Below are positions 21,397 through 32,648 of a stretch of 64,000 nucleotides of DNA, one piece after another (position 1 is the stretch's first letter; each line of letters starts with the position of its first letter). Origin of the DNA: Polytrichum commune (lineage: Eukaryota; Streptophyta; Polytrichopsida; Polytrichales; Polytrichaceae); NCBI GenBank assembly GCA_950295325.1, contig OX485803.1:70013554-70077553 (forward strand), in the 5' to 3' direction. The translations under genes were made by a program, and so were the position numbers. The notes under the pieces were generated by a model, which saw only the letters and a program-made list of their open reading frames with translations, ran no database searches and had not been told where the DNA came from.

Positions 21397-24364
21397 CTAA
21401 GTGGAGCCTCCTATGAGCCTCCTGAGATAGTGCATCCTCTCTTGCTCCCCTCGTAGCTCCTCCCACTGATGATAGCAGAGACCAAGTCAGAAATTGATCC
21501 CATTCAACAATCAAGAAAAAAAGAGGACAATTTATTTAAAAGCAACTGAAATTGGTTCATATTCTGACTAAAAACTAAGAGGCTAATCTGTAAGGATCCC
21601 AATGCATGTTTTACCTCCTGATGAGATAGAGGGATGATGGTCCATCCAGATGCTTCTAGAAGCCTCCTCTTTAATGCTGTGTGCCCTAAGAGGGCATCTG
21701 CTTCAAAGCACATTAAGATGCCACCAGTTAATAAGCCATAGAGACATCCTCCAGAAGGAACAGAACCACAAGTGAACATTCCATCGAGGAAAAAAAATGC
21801 TAAATTAAATTACTGTTGTGTGCACTGCACACTCTCAAGTGGTGACTGGATTACATAAAACATCCATCAAGTCCTTCTCACATGTTGAGTCAGATTTCAG
21901 TCAGAGCTTTAGTCAGAACATGTACGTACCAGTGTTTCGAGTAAAATGAGTAGGGCCATCAATCTCAATAGCAACTTTTGATTCCACCAAAGCCAGGTCT
22001 AATGAATACACGGCTCCACAGTATTCTGAGACCCATTTTCGTCCTGTTCCAACAAGTAACCTGTTCACTTCCTTGTGATCTACCGAACTGGATCTAGGAA
22101 TAGCCTTCTCATTCTCCCAAGCCTCGTTTAGCATGTTCTCAAATTCCTTCTCTGTGGCCAAGTTCATGTCTGCGTACTCTAGTCTTAAGGTTAGATTTGC
22201 TTGGTAAAGCTGAGATAAATGCTGGGATCCTTTGGGTTTTCTATCAGCTTGAGAGGTATTCATTTCTGCTCCCCACATGACAGCGCGTGTATTTATATTT
22301 CTCCAAAGAACACTAAACCATGGACGCCTCATCTGTTTTAAAACAGCAGTTGACCAGGCCATGCTTGCAAGTTGTTGTTGAGTGAACCCCCTAAAAATGC
22401 TTGCTTGAGCATCCGGTTTCTCTGCTAATTCATCAAGGGCATCAAATAAGGGATATATGGGCTGGTTCAAGCTTGCAAACGCCCACAAAATTTGCACTAG
22501 CTCTTGTGGCCTAAAGTTTTCTGCATTAAGGCCGGCTTGTTTGCCTATCCCCTCAAAGAGAATCGGGGCTGCATGTAGCATGGAAGCACAAGCACCTGCA
22601 GTGTTTGCAAGATTCTGAGCATTAAACTCTGGTAACTTTTCAAGGGCCGCATTAGCAAGAAGGTCCATCTCTTCAATAAAAAGTGAACTTCCACCAATCT
22701 TTGACAACGCCCATCCAATATTTGCCAGCCCCTGAGCTGAGCACTCTGGTAATGCCTGCACAACAGCTCCTAGGAATTCCTTCAATTCTCTCCTCCTAGC
22801 AAACACCAGCCTCTCAGATTTCAGCATAGAATCGGCTTCCATTCTTTTCGCAATGCGGTGAAGGGCAGTCGCACAATTCAAAGGACTCAAGGGTAGTCTT
22901 CTGGGTTGTCCCCAGTGAGGTTTCCTAAGAGCCTCAGTAACAATGGCTAGTACATACTCAGCATCAGGAGCCTCAACTATGCATCGATTTAGACTACGCT
23001 CCTCACGATACTGACTCCGTCCTATCCAGACCCTATCCTGATGAGTAGGATTTACACTGGCAATCCCTTTGAACCTTTCCAAATCTGACCCCCTTGATGA
23101 AGTGCCTTCACTATGCAGACTACATTCCACATCACCATTGGAGCTCACCATAGTTCTTGCATTGACACATAACTGAGGCATCACCTGGCAGCTGATCTTT
23201 CGCAAACAGTGGGATTCCACACTCCGTCTACCTGCCATTCCACCACTGGTCAACACACAAATCTTGGCAAGAGACACAATGCATGAGAATCAGAAGCAGA
23301 CACCAGGTTTCACCCTGCACCAATATTCATAAGAACCCATAAGGTACATGTGCCTAAAAGCAACACCTCCAGCAAGTTTCTATCTTGTGGTGGCCTTACA
23401 GGAGTCAGAAACAAATCCATGAAATTCTGGCAGCTCTGCAAATGTGCGAGGGGTGCACAGAAAAAACAAATCAAGATAAAATAAAATCATATGCGCCCTA
23501 CAAAATTCTGTGAAGTTGTCTCAGGGTTTAGGCCTTTTATTGTCGAGTAGGGGTCCTATTCCCACATACATTTGCACTGTAAACCTACCTCTCAGCCGTT
23601 AGATATAACCAATTCATTACATGGGATACATTAACAATGGCAGTGCGTGCATGGTTTTAGGACCAAATCTAGATGTTGGCAAAAGGCTCGTAACAGATTT
23701 AGGCAAGCATACCTTACTCTAAATTATACTATTTTGCAACCCTTCCTTCCTCAAAAGCATTCTTGAGCATGTATAAGGACGTTTTCTTTTTTATTCTAGC
23801 TTCAACAATAAAAGTTAAAGGATCAAAGTCCCTGAGTACATACATGAAAGCCAAGCAGAGTCAAGTGGCAAGCTTGCATTAGTCAACACCGCATTGTTGC
23901 CTATCTTTGGACACGAAAGCCTTCTTCCATCTACCAAGATCCAATTGCAGAGGTGCGTCTCCACTGGAATCATTCTTAGGTTATCCGGATCACTTAAGAA
24001 TTCTTCCATTTGCATTAGAACCTAAATAGGCTACTCAAGAATTCTATGATCACTGCAGAAATTTCTGTCCCAATGGGAAGTGAGAAAATGCAAAATGTGA
24101 TCATCACACTACAATTTGTAATTTGCTAACAGACACAAAAAGCACCTTGAGCAATATGTGCTCTGCATCTACGAATAGGTGAAAGATAATGCTCCACATG
24201 GGTTACTCAAATATAGGTTCAGAACAGCTATTGCAGTATGTGTCTTTATCCAAGGTTATGAAAAGAAAAAGCAGAAAGACATTACCTAAATCAAGCTCAA
24301 GGCTGTCCCTCCATGAAAGAGCAGCCAGCTGTCCCTTTGGGGCGAAAGATGACAGTAACTCCAT
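21397..24364 (-). CDS. RAP-domain (octotricopeptide-type) organelle RNA protein
   Basis: My model has exons at 24286-24364, 23844-24002, 21930-23231, 21615-21697 and 21397-21465, all GT-AG, giving 563 aa. The last three are firm; the first two are likely. The central exon holds repeats of the type A-Q-(G/N)-L-A-N-x-x-W-A (about residues 220-360) as in octotricopeptide/RAP proteins. The C-terminal RAP domain starts at VAIEIDGPTHF, continues LLGHTALKRRLLEASGW in the next exon, and ends WEELRGEQ in the last. RAP proteins act in chloroplasts or mitochondria in RNA maturation; Arabidopsis RAP processes 16S rRNA. The N-terminus (MELLSSFAPKGQ) could be a transit peptide. If translation instead began at the ATG at 23238 the protein would be 486 aa. 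No damage is seen. Confidence 0.85.
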
Positions 24365-25343
24365 TGCTCAATGATCAAACAATTGAGCTCTGATCAAATT
24401 GGTCATAAAAACATCCAACAACACCAATAAAACAAAGTCAGCAAAATAATTCCCATGATTGTGTCTCAACTGGGTTCCCAAACCTATACAGAGACATTCA
24501 TCTCAAAATCCACTCAAACAAATACTGTATAATCCCAAAAACAAGAACCAATCCCTCTTCCGTGTTAATTGGAAGCAACAAAACAGTCTCAAGACACATG
24601 TGAAGTACCAAATAGCAGTCCAATATATAACATTATTAATGCAATATCACCTTGAGCCAACTTTATGAAGAACATGCCCATTGTAATTACATTGAAACGA
24701 ATGCATGTTAATATTGCTGCATTTACTTTTATTACTTAGAAATATAAAGTGCCATCTTGAGGTTGGACAGTACAGAAGTTAAACAGGACTCCATGACCTC
24801 ATACATGTTGGTAATCTCTGGACAAGGCAAACCCATCATTATAAGCTTTACGCTGCAATACTCCCACATGATGTTCCCAACTAATATTTCTTAAACCAAG
24901 ATAATTGCACCAAGTTACTATCGTTTCTGGAAAACTAATGACTTGGTTTCATGTTCAACAGCTGAAACTAACATGCAATTGCCGTGATAATAAGAAATTT
25001 ATCACTACTGTGAGATTCTACTAATTCTGGAACTTCAAATTCATGTCATAATAATGCATTGGCTACAACAGGCAGACTCGGAAAGGGATCATAGAGATAG
25101 GTTACATTGGAGAGTCGTTCTTCTCTAGTAGTGATAATTCTCTAAATGCTGCTATGACGACTATGTATCAAAGAAAGGTGAGACAATCACAGAGATCTAT
25201 AGTACTATTAATGCATATTACTCACTAAGTTTCCAAAAGTCGGATGTACATATAGAGTTGTTATTTAATAGATCAGATTCCACTTAAAATCTCAAGCTCC
25301 TATATGAGGTGAAGTTTCTATACACTACTGTAAATAACCTTAC

Positions 25344-25599
25344 CTGCAGATCAGTCAGCCAACTTCGTAAGGCAAAGGAATTCAGTAGACAAATTTGTCT
25401 CTGCTGGAGCCGCAGCTAGTTTACTGTTCACCGTCGAATGACTGTCAAACATGATTCAATCCTCCTCATAATATAATTCATGTGTCTTCACTTCCTTGGA
25501 AATCCTAAGTTTCATAGCTCAAAAATTGATTCCCTTTGGTTGAAATGGTCACCGAGGGATAGCATCATTCCGCGTGACTAGAGTGCATCCACAAAGTCG
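25344..25599 (-). other. Probable noncoding 5' exon of the RAP gene
   Basis: On the minus strand a strong acceptor (TGTTTTGTTACAG, ending at 25600) and a strong donor (CTGCAG/GTAAGG at 25343) bound 256 bp full of stop codons. A further acceptor (TTTGATCAG) lies about 30 bp before the proposed start at 24364. A noncoding 5' leader exon fits best. It needs transcript support. Confidence 0.4.
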
Positions 25600-26216
25600 C
25601 TGTAACAAAACAGAGGACATCAATTAGAGACTTGGCTCTTGGAAATTTATCGTTCTACATTAATGTGCAGCTGAAAGAAAAGCATTAGGAGGGAAGGTAA
25701 GCTTTACCTTCCAGTAAGAGAAAATTGAAGACTCCCCCAACTCCTGCACCAGACGTTACTGTAACAGAGCCAGAACCAGCACATAGAGGTAGACCCAAGA
25801 ATTTAAAGACAAAATCAACATCACTAACAACACGAGAGGTCAAGACTTTACTTCCGGATTTTAGACAATTTATCAACGCTACACAGAAACAGAGCCACTA
25901 AAACTTAGATACGTAACAAAAGAACTACAGATACACTGTTTATTTCTGAGTGAGGAATACGCTGGTTTAATTCGAGAAACCCTGACTCGATTAAAAATAT
26001 AGTTGAAACCTTAATCCTCTAAGAACAAATACATAGGCTCGACAAAATGCATACCACAAGAAATGGAAACGAATTTCACACACATTAGAATTCTGTTACT
26101 AATTCCATTTCCTGGGAACCTGACACCTGATACGAGGTCACAAACTGACCTATAAATTTGCCATTCTACGTGTACCAAACTCTTGTTGCAGCAGGGACTT
26201 GCAGTCGAGACAGAAA

Positions 26217-26231
26217 CCCTAGGGTTTAAGC
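26217..26231 (-). promoter_or_regulatory. Telobox-like motif near RAP gene 5' end
   Basis: The sequence AAACCCTAGGGTTT contains AAACCCTA in both orientations. Such teloboxes are typical near the transcription start of plant genes for translation and organelle biogenesis. Its position, upstream of the proposed 5' exon, suggests the RAP transcript starts near 26.2-26.3 kb. Confidence 0.4.
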
Positions 26232-26299
26232 CATGCGAGAGAGACGAAGTTCCCAACGATCTCAATGTTGTTCCCGCAAGGGAACGTTATCTTGTCCTG

Positions 26300-28022
26300 T
26301 CTTTAAGTTCTCTCAGAGTATTCTATCATGCAATTTAATTGATGAGTTGATACCAGGAGGCTAAGTGATGGTTTCACAATGTAATAACATATAATCTTCA
26401 AATTGAGGGACTTTAACTTTATGGAAGGCCCACTAAGGAACATAAGGATTCTCGAGATACAAAATGAAATTACACTAGTATATGAGGCTGAGTTGATTGT
26501 GATCGTCCATTAGAGTTAATCGAAAAGTATGGGGATCAATGGGGGTCGAATTGCCTTAATGGTCCCTTGTTTGAGTGTAAGTTAACTGGAAAATCTTGGA
26601 GGGTTTCTTTGAGTTTTAGACGCTAACATGTTTTGTCTTTATACAAATAAAAGTCCTCTCGTTCTCTATGCCATATATGACATGCACATACATCTCTTTG
26701 CTCCTCTCATTACTTGTTTACTCCTCAAATAGAATCGCACTTAAGAAAGAACTCAAAGTTTTCTCAAAGCTTTTTTTGTCATAGGATATATAGTAAATAT
26801 TTGTAGCATTGCATAATTTCAAATAGTAAGTGACACTAAATACCATAAATGGTGTAGTTGTATACCTAAGCATATTATAGTGAATCCTTATGATTGTTGG
26901 GTTTGATCGAATACCACCATTGCAAAGGGACGAGGTATTGTCAAGTTCACTATGGAAGCGGTCAAGAAGGCTTTAACAAGCCTCTGACATGGTCTCGGAG
27001 AACCTGTAACAAGTGGGAGAGGTGCAACCACTATTACGCCTTCATTCCTAGTTACAAGATAGTTTCAGTCTCATAATTGGAGAGTCCAACAAGGCCCTCA
27101 TTTAGAGAGATTTTTGTTATTTCCAAGAGGAAAAATGCCATAGCATTGGGTGAAACCAATGAAGGCGCATGAAGGAAGGTATGAGTTCAACCCTCCGAAT
27201 CCATATTGAAGGCCAACCCTCAATGAGTTCTACTATATCCAACTTGGTTCACTCTCCCCTTTACTATTTGAATTTTTTGTAGAGTTATGGGGTTGGGAGT
27301 TTAGAGACCCTAAACCTAAAGGCCTTTTCTAGATGTACAAGGGACAATGTTAAATTTTCTTATTGTTGGTGGGTTTTAAGAAGTATGTATGGATAGACAA
27401 TGGCCATTTTCAAAAATTGTGGCAACAAAGTGAAGAGTGGGGAGTGGAGAACCTTTTTGTAGAATCTTAGCCTAGAGTGAGATAAACTTTTTTAACCACT
27501 ACTATGCTTTCGTAGTCATAGGAGATTTGGAAGCCCGGATTTTATTTTATTACGCCTCTTTAGAAAATCAAGGGTTCTTCAACACCAACTCCTAGTCAAG
27601 GCTAGGAGTAAGGTTTCATGACAGGAGTATGGAACGCAAGTGAGTTCTCAATTTTATGCTCAACCTCTCAGGGTCCCATTTTTTTGTTAAATGGAAAAAA
27701 GGTCCATAGGCTAGAGAGATATTTGAATGAGACTTCAATCCAAAGAAGACCTCTCCTCAATTTGCATGGACAAATTTAGTTTGACTTACCCTCGGTCAAC
27801 TTTATCTCAACCTATCAAAATATAAACTAACCTTTAGTAGGGAGTCCCCTTACGCTCCATTACCTTGGGCAGTATGCTCACATGTATCACCGAAAGAGAA
27901 ACCGGTTCCAATATGATCGGCCATTTCGTGGCTATTAGAAGACTATGGCATATTATCGCAAACTCAGAAGATACCTGCAAATATTTACTATAAAAGAATA
28001 TTAATACAAATAATTTTGTTGG
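26300..28022. other. Intergenic, possible MITE end
   Basis: No gene is seen. At 26805-26865 the reverse complement of the ACTACAC-family terminus (TTTAGTGTCACTTACTATTT) is present, but its partner end was not found. Weak open frames (such as 26894-27076) have no recognisable product. Confidence 0.35.
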
Positions 28023-28027
28023 TAGCA

Positions 28028-28743
28028 TGTAATGCAACTAGAATTATTAAGGAATATTCTAACTACATGTGCCAGTGTGTAAGCAAAGAAAGATGAGAGC
28101 TAGACAACTCTCAGTTGAAGATGAATGGATAGGAGTAAGACAACTCCAGATTGACAAACATGTGCACTAGAGTTAAACAGCTCCGCATTTAGTGCATTGG
28201 AATTAGACTATTCCAATTGAGAACATGTGCACGTGAGTTATTTAGACAACTCTCGATGAGGTGCACGGAGTTAGACCACTCCATATTTGGAAAGATGAAT
28301 GTTATTCATTGGAGTTAGACAACTCTCAATGAATAGATAAAGCTAGTTGGAATTAGACAGTTCCAACTAGAAGATGGAATGGATAAACTAAGTTGGAGTT
28401 GAACAATTCCAACTTGAAGAAGGTTTGAGAAGAACCAAAGATAGAAGATTCATAATAGAACTAGAAGATAGAGCTATGAATAGAATGCTTTTACTATATG
28501 TAAAGATAGAAAGTAAAAGTAGTGCCTTTGGCATAAGAGGAAGCTCAGGGGAGGAGAGAGGGGCTTTTTGATTGTTAGCTCTCTCTCCAATGGTCGGGTG
28601 GTAGAGCTTCTTTGACCAAAACTTACTTGGTCTCGGATTGTATTTAGAGGTCTCACAAGCAATAAATTGTGTTTGTTTCAATTCTTTACTTTGAGATATT
28701 GTTGTCGTGAAACCAACTGCCAACCGGTGAGAGGTTTGTAACA
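28028..28743 (-). mobile_element. Solo LTR with hairpin array, copy A
   Basis: Read on the minus strand it starts TGTTACAAACCTCTCACC and ends GCATTACA (TG...CA), 716 bp. The flanking pentamers are TAGCA (28023-28027) and TAGCC (28744-28748), a 5-bp duplication with one change. It is the same family as 45340-46148 but in the opposite orientation. No internal retrotransposon sequence adjoins it, so it is a solo LTR. About nine hairpin units occupy 28095-28420. Confidence 0.85.
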
Positions 28744-28748
28744 TAGCC

Positions 28749-31700
28749 TAAAGAGGATGTAAATGTGAACAAACTCTTAAGTGAACTGGGAAATGCAATT
28801 GAAATGATATGAATAGGCTACTATCTAGAGATATCAAAAAATGGTAGTTGGAAAAACTATAGTTTGTTGAAAAGGATGTGTGGTTTGGTATCCACATATG
28901 TTGATAGAGGAATATTTAGACGGTGATTAGGAAGGAGGGGGAATTATTTTATCTCAAACAATTTTTCAATGAACCTCTCTTGGAATTAGTTCTGAAGTTC
29001 TGATTTCCCTGGACTTGGAAAAGTTTTGAGTTTATTAAGAGTGATTAGGCTCCAAAGTATGAAAGATTCGTTCTTTGTAAGACCATTGACTCAAATTATC
29101 AATTTAGTGCCTCAAAGATGTTTGTATTGGATCACAACTTGTCTTGACTCTTAATTTAATTTGGTGAAGGACTACGACTTGAAATATGTTTGATATAATT
29201 TCAAGGTATGATTCCTTGATTGTGACGATAATCTAGAAAGTGAAGGTTAAGTTGATGCTAGTTTGTGTGAGTCAAGCTATCATGGTCTTGTTGATTTCAT
29301 ATTGAGATTGCAATTCAATATGTTGATTACAAACTAAGGTAATATAATTTTATTGTCATTCCCTCTTTGAGAGAAAGAGAGATAAGATCCTATGTGTTAA
29401 ATATTTAGGTTGAAGAGGAAGGAGGAGAGATCCATTAGGAAAAAAACCATAGTCTACATTTAAGGTGATTATATTGGATTGTCCCCCTTGAACTTGGAAT
29501 TGGATTTGAATTCTAAGTACATGTGGGAATTACTAAAGTACTAATGCAAGGGATTGTCTCGTAGGAATGATTTTGTGGTTTTAATTTATAAATTGTCAAT
29601 ATTATTATCTTGGAGAACAAGCATGTTTCTCATTTGGATGAATCTGAAAGCAAATTTAGAGTGGCATATTAACAATCAATAGTTTGGTTTTCCATGTGAT
29701 AGAGTGATCCCATGCATGATGATATAATCTTGGTTACAATAATCAATCCGGATAAGCATGAGATTATAGTCTTGTTGTGAACAAGTGAGCAAGAACATGA
29801 TATGCCCAATTGAGTGTGTCGAAGAAGAATTTGATTGTTTGTTACAATGTCATTGTAAATGTAACTTGGTGAAGGCAATATACTAAATTGGTGAAGGCAA
29901 TACTAAGACTTGGTAAATACAATAGTGAACATGCTATGGTCCAAACTATAATTTCTCAAGCAACCCAAAGGTTTGTTATTTTCGTAAATTTTTGACAATA
30001 TTCGAAAGAACAGGGTGACAATACCATTGCATGTGAAGAGACAAATCAAATCACAAATAATGTATTTATTCGGTGGTTGAGCATTAGTAAGTATCAACCA
30101 TAATTGGATGTGAGTGTGATTTCACTTTCATATGCTACAGTGGTAATCTTGGATTAAGTAAAACATGATAACTCAATTCTCTAGCTCATTGTATCAGAGA
30201 CGTTACCATTGGAATAAAGACTAAAATTGAAAAGATGATTTGAGATGAGGATACATAATGAAAGACCAATTAAAAAGAAAAGATTGAATGAATGCACTAG
30301 ACCATATTCTATAAATTTTGTTATGGTTTGGTCTATGGTTATAATCATTGGATATCATGATTATTATGGCCAAGACCGGGACAATATAATTAAAATCATA
30401 TGTGATCCAAGAAAATTGAATATCATATAAGAATGATTGCACTGCAATTTCAAGTTGCATTAAATGGGATTAATTAAAACAATACTATTGACTATACCAA
30501 AGTACCGTTGGCTTTGGTAACGATACTCGAATGGGATACTTCATGCAAGGCTATTATCAATGGTTGTGCCTATCCTTGGACAACGCATTTGATCCAATTA
30601 AAATGAATTCATTGTCAGACTATGGCATGGGTAAGCAGTGTGAGTTGAGAGACAACCACAATTGCATCTATTGTTGTGAGAGTTTGTAAGACTTTACCTT
30701 GAAAATCGTCATCCAATTGCTAGTGAAAAACCAAAATAACTTGAAATAATTATGTGATTGTCTTAATAAAACTTATATGTGATACGTAGATGATGAATTA
30801 CCTTTTAAGTCTTCCTTGGGTGTTTCCCTAGTTTTTGTCTTATCCAAAGTCCTAATTACATTTTGGTGCCACTATTGGGGAAGGTCACGATCGATTTGAG
30901 TCTAGGGAGGTATGTCTGTTAGGAAATAATGAGAGACTATGGTTCTATGCGAGAAGTTTAAATTATAGCTTTGGGAGAAGCATCAAGTGAAATAAACGAG
31001 TGACATATTATTTCTTTTATTTTACAAATCCTAAAGTGGTAATTCAAACTTAAAATTGTAGAAGGTCAAATGTCTAGAATTGATAACACACATTCCATTT
31101 ATGGATCCAACCAAAGTATGGAAGCTTGATAGAAAGAGAAGTCCACCTAGTTATAATTTTAAACCTCACTTAGTTTCATCCACATTACTTATCTAGTTTT
31201 CCACATTCATCCACATACATTTATTTAGGAAGATACTTATGAGCCAAACAAAAGGTTCATCCAATGATTTTTTTCTCATCAACCCACTATGCTAATCCTT
31301 AAGCACCATTGTATAGGACCAAAAGTGATCACTTGGTCTTTGTTGCTAATGGAATAGAGCCAATAAAGAGGGAGAACAATATTCCACTCTCAGTCTAACA
31401 CACAGTTCTCGAGGCGATCACACCCTCTTACGTTTCATAACCACGTGCGATAATGGGGTATTTAATGGGGGGAATATTTATGCACCTCTCCATATTTTTT
31501 CCCTCCCTATTTGTAGATAAAAATCCACTTTGACATATTTTTAGCACCCTATATTTATTTGTAATTTTCTAGAGAGGCTAATTTTTGGCACAATATTTTT
31601 TTAATAAATCATACAAGTACTGAATAGTGGACATAATATTATAGCATTGCGAAACCGACTGAGCAACAAACATTCCATACCATTCAAATTGTCATTCATT

Positions 31701-32540
31701 TGGTTTTAATTAATATTACCAATCCTAAATCATTCAAAGTACCATTCAAAACACAACCAATAGCACTTGGATACTAGTTAAAGGGTTACCAATAAACATG
31801 GAGATAGCAAAATATACAAGCTAAAATTTGGACAAGAACTACACACTTCTTCACCCAAGTAATCAAACCCATGATTATTCTACTGATCCTACTACATGCT
31901 TTTAGGGGGATCCTATGTCTATGACCCTATTTTTTTTTACTGATTATTAAAATGAAGGAAATATCCACCACCTTATTTTACATATAATCATGTAAGGGAC
32001 ATTTTTCTAATACTATGGTAGATCTAGCGAAATTATGGATTTTACCTCAAATGAATTAAATTGACCTTTTTTTTATCTCACATGGTTTTCTAAAATTCCG
32101 ATAGTCACCTCCCCTGGACACATTTATTATTAAGTATAAGTCTTGCCATATTCCATTAAAATCATTATGCCCGATTAAAGAGAATGACCACATAAGGCCC
32201 ATGTACACACCTACCTTATACACAACAATATCCACGTCCAAAATGAGAGTCACATGATTCAATGACCCGGTAATGATGCTAAAAAAGACCCCCAAGTTCA
32301 AACACCATGTTGACAACCGCTTTCAATTTGTCTTCTTCCCACAACCTCCCACTCATTGGGAGTCTTCGGGAAGAACTTAATATCCTTTCTTCGTGGCATC
32401 GGATAAGCACCGATGACCAAAGCATTTATTTTCCCACATATGATCATTACTTTCTTCTACTACAAGTCCGTTGTTGTTGCAAAGTCGCCAAGCATGTGAC
32501 TCACGGAGTTTACTTTCCCTCCCTTATGAAACTACACTAG
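28749..32540. other. AT-rich gene-free stretch
   Basis: No protein-coding region is recognised. Only short, low-complexity frames occur. One retrotransposon-like signal lies at 30861-30882 (separate entry). The rest may be old transposon sequence. Confidence 0.35.
30861..30882 (+). promoter_or_regulatory. Possible Gypsy-type primer binding site
   Basis: TTTTGGTGCCACTATTGGGG resembles the TTTTGGCGCCGTTGCCGGGGA region that follows the 5' LTR of Athila/Tat Gypsy elements. The preceding bases, CTAATTACA, could be an LTR end (CA). No LTR start, second LTR or gag/pol was found, so this is weak. Confidence 0.3.
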
Positions 32541-32549
32541 ATAGTCCCA

Positions 32550-32648
32550 TTAGTGTGGGCCACACTAATTCTTTTTTTCCTAGAACCTATGCTAATCTTC
32601 TAGTAGAAAATTAGTGTGGGCCACATTAATTGTTTTTTTTTCCTAGAA
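32550..32648. repeat. Short direct duplication
   Basis: TTAGTGTGGGCCACA followed by TAATT, a T run and CCTAGAA occurs at 32550-32585 and again at 32611-32648, 61 bp apart. It lies next to an ACTACACTA motif at about 32531, perhaps a MITE end. Confidence 0.7.

Noticed and set aside
21466-21514. RAP last exon starting at EWDQF
   Set aside because: No AG acceptor precedes it. The acceptor TCATCAG a little downstream gives WEELRGEQ, which fits the end of the RAP domain and a stop at 21397.
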